Positions 5,188 to 10,447 of a stretch of 10,447 bases of DNA are shown here, in pieces; the first letter of the stretch is position 1, and each line of letters begins with the position of its first letter. This DNA is from Citromicrobium sp. (GTDB lineage: Bacteria; Pseudomonadota; Alphaproteobacteria; Sphingomonadales; Sphingomonadaceae), in the NCBI GenBank assembly GCA_003248395.1, contig QFNA01000092.1:1-10447 (forward strand), in the 5' to 3' direction. A program made the position numbers and the translations under genes. The notes under the pieces were generated by a model. The model did no database searches. It had not been told where the DNA came from and saw nothing but the letters and a program-made list of their open reading frames with translations.

Positions 5188-7445
5188 AGCCATCGCGACT
5201 TGTCGCCGAATGGTCGGCGCTGGCCATCGCGACATGGCTGGTCGCGCTGATCGTCATTTACTCGCAGGCCGGCCAGCGCGCCGACGACTTTCTGTACGAT
5301 GCGGCGATGGTGGCCTCGGTCGATCAGGCAAACGGGACGTCGCAGACCCTGATCGTCGCCATCGACAATCGATCGATAGACGATGTCGGCCCATGGCCGT
5401 GGCCGCGAGAGCGCATCGCCAGCCTGGTCGATGAAATCGATCGCCACGACCCCCGCGTGATCGTCGTGGATATTCTGTTCCCCGAAAGCCGGCCGGGCGA
5501 CGCCAAACTCGCTGAAGCCATCCGTACCTCGGGCAAGGTCGTGCTTCCGATCGGCGTGGAAGCGCCCGGTTACAATGGCCAACCCTATGCACTGATCGAA
5601 CCGACCGGCATCCTGTCAGGCGCGACGCGCGTCCAGGGTCACGCATCGGTGCTGCCCGACCGCGACGGCGTGGTCCGGTCGATCGAGCGGGTGATTGAAA
5701 TCGGTGATCGCCGCGTCCTTCATGCGGCCGTCGCGGCTGCGGCGGCCCATCCCGCCCCAAACGGTGAACCCGCTCCGGCTGCACCCGGCATCGAACCTAG
5801 CGTGCGGCTCGCATTTTCGGCCATGCCGGGTGACTATCCGACGGTGTCGGCGAGCGAGGTTCTGAAAGGCAATGTGCCGCCCGAATTGTTTGCCGGGCGT
5901 GATGTGCTCGTCGGCTCCTTCGCCTCCGGCCTGGGAGACACGTATGCCACACCGCTCGGGACTGAAAATCAGAACCTGTCGGGCGTCGAGCTCATGGCCA
6001 GCGCATTGGTGGCAGAGCGGCAAGGATCATGGATTACGCTGCCGCAAAGACCCGTCATCGCGATCGGCACGCTCCTTTTTCTGACGCTGGCCGTCATCGC
6101 ATTCCTGCGCCTGAACGCGACCGGCATTCTCGTAGTTTCCGTCGCATCGCTGGTCGCCATCGCAAGCCTGGCGCTGGTCTTGCTGCGCTCTGGCGTCTGG
6201 ATCAGTCCGGCCGCTGCGATTTGTGGCCTGCTGTTTGCCTCGCTCGTCTGGATCTGGCGCCGTCTACGCTTCGTCGACCGTGCGATCAGTACGGAATTTC
6301 CGCTCAAGCTGAAGCCAGCCGGAAATCCGACCGGCAGCCTGTTCAGCGATCCTCTGGAAGAGAGACTGCTTGCCCTGAAGCGCAATCTTGCCGCGCTGGA
6401 GCAGAGCAACCTGTCGCTCGACACGCTGGTCCACAACCTTCCCGACCCTACCCTATGCCTCGATCTCGATGGCCGGATAACGCTGACCAATGATGCCACC
6501 AACCGCCTGTTCGAGCGGGTCGCTGCCGATCCATGGCCCGCCGACATTACCGCACTCTCGAACCTGTTTGTGCCGGTCGGCGATCCGACCGATGCTGGTG
6601 CCAGGACACGTCATCTTGGCCTGGACGTGGATGGCCACCTGATTGTGCCGCCCGAATTGCGCACGCGTAAGGGCGATTGGTTCGTCGCGGCGACGCAGGC
6701 TCTTTCGCAGCCGCCACGATGGATTGTTACTCTCAGCGACATCACGCATATCAAGCAGTCGATTGCCGCGCGTGAACGCTCGCTGCAGTTCCTGTCGCAC
6801 GATATCCGTTCGCCCATTGCCGCTGCAATTGCGCTGATCGATCGCACCGAGGGTGGCGGCCAGGACGATCCTGCGAGCGCGCATCTGGACGAGGCGAAGA
6901 GTCGGCTCCACCAGGCACTGTCGATGGCCGACCAGCATGTGCTGCTGACCAAAGCCGAAGAGGCGAACTATGCCCCGGCCCGTTTCAATCTTATTTCGTG
7001 CGCACAGGAAGCGGCCGATACCTGCGCGCTGCTGGCCACGCAGAAACGGGTCGAAATCCGCGAGCATTTTCCGCACGGATCGATCGAAGTTCATGCGCAC
7101 GAACCCGCAATCGCGCGCTGCATCGCCAATTTGCTCAAGAACGCGATCCTTCACGGATCAGCCGGCGATGATCCGGTCCACCTCATCGCATTTGCCGATG
7201 GCCACTGGGCTAATGTCGCCATCGAGGACGGCGATACGGCAACGGTTGCGACGATGCGGCAGGCGATCGAGCATTATGACGAAAGCGGACAGCTGCGGCA
7301 TGATATCGGCCTCGGCCTCGCCTATTGCGTGACGGTTGCGCGCAAGAACAACGGCCTCCTCGAAATCGTCGAGAACGATGGTCGTAAATCGGTCATCCTT
7401 CGCCTGCCGCTGGCTACGCCGACGGCCGATTTCGCGCAGGCCTGA
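5184..7445 (+). CDS. CHASE2-PAS sensor histidine kinase
   Basis: An inner-membrane sensor kinase of 753 residues. An N-terminal membrane helix (about 11-27) precedes a periplasmic CHASE2 domain (about 30-285), with LIVAIDNRSIDDVGPWPWPR and the region around VVDILFPESR typical of it. Three membrane helices follow (about 289-308, 313-334, 340-358), the usual CHASE2 topology. After a coiled linker (390-412) comes a PAS-like domain (about 412-525), then HisKA with His539 in LSHDIRSPIAA, and an ATPase domain with the N box NLLKNAILHG (Asn653) and G2 motif GLGLA (709-713). The G1 motif is degenerate: IEDGDTAT (680-687) replaces DxGxG, and the ATP lid is short. It follows the LysM-FecR gene with an ATGA overlap and is presumably the kinase for the regulator encoded two genes upstream. 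Its ligand is unknown. Confidence 0.93.
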   Translation: MKPSRLVAEWSALAIATWLVALIVIYSQAGQRADDFLYDAAMVASVDQANGTSQTLIVAIDNRSIDDVGPWPWPRERIASLVDEIDRHDPRVIVVDILFPESRPGDAKLAEAIRTSGKVVLPIGVEAPGYNGQPYALIEPTGILSGATRVQGHASVLPDRDGVVRSIERVIEIGDRRVLHAAVAAAAAHPAPNGEPAPAAPGIEPSVRLAFSAMPGDYPTVSASEVLKGNVPPELFAGRDVLVGSFASGLGDTYATPLGTENQNLSGVELMASALVAERQGSWITLPQRPVIAIGTLLFLTLAVIAFLRLNATGILVVSVASLVAIASLALVLLRSGVWISPAAAICGLLFASLVWIWRRLRFVDRAISTEFPLKLKPAGNPTGSLFSDPLEERLLALKRNLAALEQSNLSLDTLVHNLPDPTLCLDLDGRITLTNDATNRLFERVAADPWPADITALSNLFVPVGDPTDAGARTRHLGLDVDGHLIVPPELRTRKGDWFVAATQALSQPPRWIVTLSDITHIKQSIAARERSLQFLSHDIRSPIAAAIALIDRTEGGGQDDPASAHLDEAKSRLHQALSMADQHVLLTKAEEANYAPARFNLISCAQEAADTCALLATQKRVEIREHFPHGSIEVHAHEPAIARCIANLLKNAILHGSAGDDPVHLIAFADGHWANVAIEDGDTATVATMRQAIEHYDESGQLRHDIGLGLAYCVTVARKNNGLLEIVENDGRKSVILRLPLATPTADFAQA

Positions 7446-7469
7446 CCACCGCCTCCTCCGCCTTCGCTG

Positions 7470-7496
7470 TTGCACCGCCTCCACAGGTCGGTGCAA
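7470..7496 (+). terminator. Inverted repeat after the kinase gene, possible weak terminator
   Basis: TTGCACCG (7470-7477) and CGGTGCAA (7489-7496) form a perfect 8-bp stem around an 11-base loop, 25 bases after the kinase stop and 43 bases before the oxidase start. Only a broken T tract follows (TCTTTGC), so it may be a weak terminator, an attenuating hairpin or an operator for the oxidase operon. The TTG inside it opens a long reading frame into the oxidase gene, but that start is not credible. Confidence 0.35.
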
Positions 7497-7539
7497 TCTT
7501 TGCATGCCTTTGGTCGTGAAAGCGGTTTAGGATGGCGAC

Positions 7540-8921
7540 ATGTTCGAGAATGCCGACGCGATCCTGCTCGCCCGCATCCAGTTTGCCTTCACGGTAAGCT
7601 TCCACTTCATCTTTCCGGCCTTCTCGATCGGACTGGCTTCAAATACTGGCTGAAAATCTTTGCCATCGCTTTCGCAATGGGCGTGGTGTCGGGCATCGTG
7701 ATGAGCTACCAGTTCGGCACCAACTGGTCGGTGTTTTCCGACCGGGCCGGGCCGGTGATCGGCCCGTTGATGGCGTATGAGGTGCTGACCGCCTTCTTCC
7801 TCGAGGCCGGGTTTCTCGGCGTGATGCTGTTCGGCATGAACCGGGTCGGAAAGACACTGCATTTCGCGGCAACGCTGATGGTTGCCATCGGAACATTCGT
7901 TTCCGCCTTCTGGATCCTTTCGGTCAACAGCTGGATGCAGACGCCCGTGGGGTACGAGATCGGCGCCAACGGCCAGTTCCTGCCGGGCGAAAGCTGGTGG
8001 GACATCGTCTTCAATCCCAGCTTTCCCTACCGCCTCGTGCATACCGTCATTGCCGCCTATCTCACCACCGCCTTCGTGGTTGGCGGCGTCGGTGCATGGC
8101 ACCTGCTGCGCGACGCAGCCAATCCGCATGCGCGCAAGATGTTCTCCATGGCGATGTGGATGGCCGCGCTGGTCGCGCCGGTGCAGATTTTCGCGGGCGA
8201 CATGCACGGGCTCAACACGCTCGAACACCAGCCGCAAAAGGTCATGGCAATGGAGGGGCATTACGACAGCCACCCCGACGGCGCGCCGCTGATCCTGTTC
8301 GGCATTCCGAACAGCGCGGAAAAACGCGTCGACTATGCCGTCGAGATCCCCAAGGCCTCGTCGCTGATCCTCAAGCACGATCCCGACGCGCCGCTGGCGG
8401 GACTCGACACGATCCCCGACGCGGACGAACCGCCGGTCGGTATCGTTTTCTGGTCGTTTCGCATCATGGTCGGCATCGGTTTCGCGATGCTCGGCATCGG
8501 CCTGTGGAGCCTGCTCGCGCGCAGCCGGCGCAAGCTCTACGAATGGCCGCTGCTTCACCGCGCCGCGATCGTGATGGGACCGAGCGGCTTTGTGGCCGTC
8601 ATCGCCGGATGGGTCACCACCGAAGTCGGGCGCCAGCCCTTCGTGATCTACAATCTGCTCCGCACCGTCGACGCGGCGAGCCCGCTCGACGCGCCGGCAG
8701 TGGGCGCATCGCTAATCGCATTCGTGCTGGTCTATTTCGCCGTTTTCGGGACGGGCACCTGGTATATCATGCGGCTGATGTCGCAGGCACCGCATGCGGG
8801 CGAAACCGGCGTCAAGCGCGGCGACAAGGGCCCGATCCGCACCGCCGGCATCACGCCCGGCCCGTCGCAGAACCCGGGGGATCCCGACGTGCTCCCCGCC
8901 AATGAAGAGGAGGCGCGCTGA
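7540..8921 (+). pseudogene. cydA: Cytochrome bd (CIO-type) quinol oxidase subunit I, disrupted by an out-of-frame deletion
   Basis: Subunit I of a cyanide-insensitive-type bd oxidase oxidises ubiquinol and binds the haems. ATG 7540 (AGGA seven bases upstream) gives a correct N-terminus, MFENADAILLARIQFAF, with the conserved haem-ligand His in SFHFIFP, but this frame stops at 7651. The rest of the protein continues from FKYWLKIFAIAF (7638) in another frame to the stop at 8919-8921, about 427 residues. Compared with the family, about 20 residues (end of helix 1 and the following loop) are missing, and the frame change requires loss of 3n+1 bases. The downstream part keeps FFLEAGFLG, QFGTNW, VHTVIAAY, GDMHG, QPQKVMAMEGHY, FRIMVG and GRQPF; a short Q loop marks the CIO type (cioA). 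A 483-codon frame from TTG 7470 has about 56 out-of-frame leading residues. A true lesion and an assembly error are both possible. Confidence 0.85.
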
Positions 8922-9916
8922 TGGACCTCACAGTCGTCTGGGCCTTCATCATCGCCTTCGCCGTCTTCGCCTATGTGGTGATGGACGGGTTCGATCTCGG
9001 CATCGGAATCCTGTTCCCCACCTTCGCAGTCGGGGCGGAACGCGACCGGGCGATGAATTCGATCGCGCCCGTGTGGGACGGCAACGAGACCTGGCTGGTG
9101 CTGGGCGGGGGCGGATTGTTTGCCGCCTTCCCGCTCGCCTATGCCGTGATCCTGCCCGCAACCTATCCGCTGATCATCGCCATGCTGCTGGGGCTGGTCT
9201 TTCGCGGCGTCGCCTTCGAATATCGCTGGCGCGATCCGCGGCACCGGGCGCTGTGGGATGCCGCCTTCACCGGTGGCAGCATCGTCGCCGCGCTGGCGCA
9301 GGGCATGACCCTTGGCGCATTGCTGCAGGGGATCGAGGTCGCGGATCGCGCCTATGCGGGCAGCTGGTTCGACTGGTTGACCCCCTACACGCTGCTGACG
9401 GGCGTCGGCACGCTGGCGGGCTATGCGCTGCTCGGTGCATGCTGGCTCGTGTGGAAGCTGGAAGGCGACAGCCAGATCCACGCGCGCAAGCTCGCCAAGC
9501 GGGCCGCATGGGCGACATTCGTGCTGATGGGTGCGGTCAGCCTCTACAACCTCTTCCTCAATCCCGAATATGCCGAGCGCTGGTTGAGCGCGCCCGAAAT
9601 CTATCTTGCCGCGCCCGTGCCGATCCTGACCGCCGTGGTTGCCGTCGCCTTGCTGCGCGCGCTCTCGGTAGAGCGGCACAGCAAGCCCTTCTGGCTCGCG
9701 CTGGTGCTGTTCTTCCTCGGCATGGCTGGGCTTGGCGTGACCATCTGGCCCTTCGTCGCGCCGCCCGGACTGACGATCTGGGATGCCGCCGCCCCCGAAA
9801 GCAGCCAGCAGTTCATGCTGGTCGGCGTCGCGATCACGATGCCGCTGATCATCGCCTACACCGCCTGGGCCTATTGGGTGTTCCGCGGCAAGGTCGGCGA
9901 CGAGGGATACCATTGA
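8921..9916 (+). CDS. cydB: Cytochrome bd (CIO-type) quinol oxidase subunit II
   Basis: The integral membrane partner of subunit I in the bd-type terminal oxidase (cioB in pseudomonad naming). The 331 residues match the family length and are intact. Hallmarks are YVVMDGFDLGIGILFP (18-33), VWDGNETWLVLGGGGLFAAF (51-70) and FRGVAFEYR (94-102), with about eight or nine hydrophobic helices; GAWPF-like TIWPFVAPP and the final helix ITMPLIIAYTAWAYWVF are also present. The start overlaps the subunit I stop by one base (TGATG) and has a strong AGGAGG seven bases upstream. Because translation would normally be coupled to subunit I, the lesion upstream may reduce expression, but the independent ribosome site could maintain it. 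Without subunit I it cannot form an active oxidase. Confidence 0.96.
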   Translation: MDLTVVWAFIIAFAVFAYVVMDGFDLGIGILFPTFAVGAERDRAMNSIAPVWDGNETWLVLGGGGLFAAFPLAYAVILPATYPLIIAMLLGLVFRGVAFEYRWRDPRHRALWDAAFTGGSIVAALAQGMTLGALLQGIEVADRAYAGSWFDWLTPYTLLTGVGTLAGYALLGACWLVWKLEGDSQIHARKLAKRAAWATFVLMGAVSLYNLFLNPEYAERWLSAPEIYLAAPVPILTAVVAVALLRALSVERHSKPFWLALVLFFLGMAGLGVTIWPFVAPPGLTIWDAAAPESSQQFMLVGVAITMPLIIAYTAWAYWVFRGKVGDEGYH

Positions 9917-10050
9917 CGGCGCCCGGCGAAGACCGCGAGGCCGAGGCACCGTTGTGGCAACGGCTGGGCTGGATGGCGCTGATCTGGGCGGGGAGCGTGA
10001 CCGTCCTCGGCGCGGTCGCCTGGATTATTCGCCTGTGGCTGTCGCCCTGA
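9913..10050 (+). CDS. Small membrane protein of the bd oxidase operon (DUF2474-like, CydX-like position)
   Basis: A 45-residue peptide with one transmembrane helix (about 19-42) after a short charged N-terminus. The pattern LWQRLGWMALIWAGSV then LGAVAWIIR resembles the DUF2474 peptides encoded after CIO-type oxidase genes, which sit where CydX lies in enterobacterial cyd operons and probably help assemble or stabilise the oxidase. The start is TTG 9913, overlapping the subunit II stop as TTGA, with GAGGGA five bases upstream; no ATG lies before the helix. A longer out-of-frame-looking extension of this reading frame back through subunit II is a shadow. Family call is from memory of the pattern, with good positional support. 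Confidence 0.82.
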   Translation: MTAPGEDREAEAPLWQRLGWMALIWAGSVTVLGAVAWIIRLWLSP

Positions 10051-10062
10051 CGCAGGGGAGAG

Positions 10063-10447
10063 TCAGGCGGGCGTCGCCAGCAGGATGAGATCGTCGGGCG
10101 CAGTGCCACGCAGGCTGTTCGCTGCGCCGCGCGCAACCTGACCGGAACCGATTTCCACGCCATCGACGTCGAAGCATCCGGAGACCGGCACGAACAGGCG
10201 GCTCTCATCGGGCGCCAGTTCCACCGGCGCCTCACCGCGATAGCTTTCGATGCGGAAGTGCGCCGAGCGAACCACTTCAACCAATCCTTGCCGCTCGGCA
10301 ATGCTGCCCGATGCGCCATCGAAACGATCGGTCATGGCGACGGCGATTCCATCGTCGAGATGCAGTTCGCGCGGCCTGCCGTAATCGTACAGGCGGTAGG
10401 TAATATCGGCATTCTGCTGGATTTCGACCAGGCGGATGCCCGCACCG
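10063..10447 (-). CDS. manA: Class I mannose-6-phosphate isomerase, C-terminal 127 residues, runs off right edge
   Basis: A cytoplasmic, zinc-dependent cupin enzyme that interconverts mannose-6-phosphate and fructose-6-phosphate and feeds GDP-mannose for polysaccharide synthesis. The frame is open to the right edge. The visible part begins with GIRLVEIQQNADITYRLYDY, then GRPRELHLDDGIAVA, the conserved C-terminal cupin stretch of short bacterial class I isomerases. The tail (SRLFVPVSGCFDVDGVEIGSG and further) is a beta-rich cupin fold. An internal ATG at 10335 is not the start, since the homologous region extends upstream without a break. It converges on the oxidase operon with only 12 bases between stops. 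The catalytic and metal-binding residues lie outside the window, so activity cannot be judged. Confidence 0.87.
   Translation of the reverse strand, partial: GAGIRLVEIQQNADITYRLYDYGRPRELHLDDGIAVAMTDRFDGASGSIAERQGLVEVVRSAHFRIESYRGEAPVELAPDESRLFVPVSGCFDVDGVEIGSGQVARGAANSLRGTAPDDLILLATPA

Noticed and set aside
7441..7539. FNR/ANR-type box (TTGAT-N4-ATCAA) upstream of the oxidase operon
   Set aside because: Such a site would be expected for a bd oxidase, but no acceptable match is present in the 94-bp gap.
7527..8558. Minus-strand 343-codon frame opposite the oxidase subunit I gene
   Set aside because: The plus strand carries clear bd oxidase motifs throughout. The His/Asp/Arg-rich antisense product is a typical shadow of a membrane protein gene.
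7470..8921. Single 483-codon oxidase subunit I frame starting at TTG 7470
   Set aside because: The length looks normal, but about 56 leading residues are out of frame with the real N-terminus (MFENADAILLARIQF from 7540) and resemble no oxidase.
8732..9949. Minus-strand 405-codon frame opposite subunit II
   Set aside because: Antisense shadow of an intact, motif-bearing membrane protein gene; low-complexity Gly/Gln/Asp/His composition and no family features.
10046..10067. Inverted repeat CCTGAC / GTCAGG across the two convergent stop codons, as a bidirectional terminator
   Set aside because: The stem is only 6 bp, lacks a T tract on either side, and part of the pairing comes simply from two TGA stops facing each other.

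Overview
The window looks like chromosomal DNA from a GC-rich alphaproteobacterium, most likely a sphingomonad (Erythrobacteraceae or Sphingomonadaceae). This rests on protein style, codon use and the CIO-type quinol oxidase, and no rRNA or other phylogenetic marker is present. Coding density is very high. The longest gaps are 94 bp (7446-7539) and 52 bp (2507-2558), so no gene-free stretch exceeds 300 bases. I see no tRNA, rRNA, CRISPR, insertion sequence, integrase or att site.

Layout. (1) Positions 1-2506, minus strand: the first 835 residues of a trimeric autotransporter adhesin (YadA/Hia type). It is read continuously from a TTG codon, has two different head-repeat arrays and reaches the first neck motif, and its stalk and membrane anchor lie beyond the left edge. 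(2) Positions 2559-7445, plus strand, divergent from the adhesin: four genes joined by ATGA stop/start overlaps. They encode an unassigned lipoprotein, an OmpR/PhoB-type response regulator, a secreted LysM-FecR protein with two probable beta-sandwich repeats, and a CHASE2-PAS histidine kinase. (3) Positions 7540-10050, plus strand: a cyanide-insensitive-type cytochrome bd operon. Subunit I is broken by an out-of-frame deletion of about 60 bp near its N-terminus, subunit II is intact, and a 45-residue DUF2474-like membrane peptide follows. (4) Positions 10063-10447, minus strand: the C-terminal part of a class I mannose-6-phosphate isomerase that enters from the right edge.

How the parts may work together (inference). 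The CHASE2 kinase would sense something in the periplasm, and the LysM-FecR protein, made immediately upstream of it, is a natural candidate partner that could bind peptidoglycan. The kinase would phosphorylate Asp53 of the regulator. The back-to-back arrangement makes the adhesin and the operon itself plausible targets, giving a possible cell-wall-sensing switch for surface adhesion. Direct sequence support covers the domains, overlaps and orientation. The regulatory circuit is a hypothesis. The most striking single defect is the damaged oxidase subunit I gene, which is either a true lesion or an assembly error.
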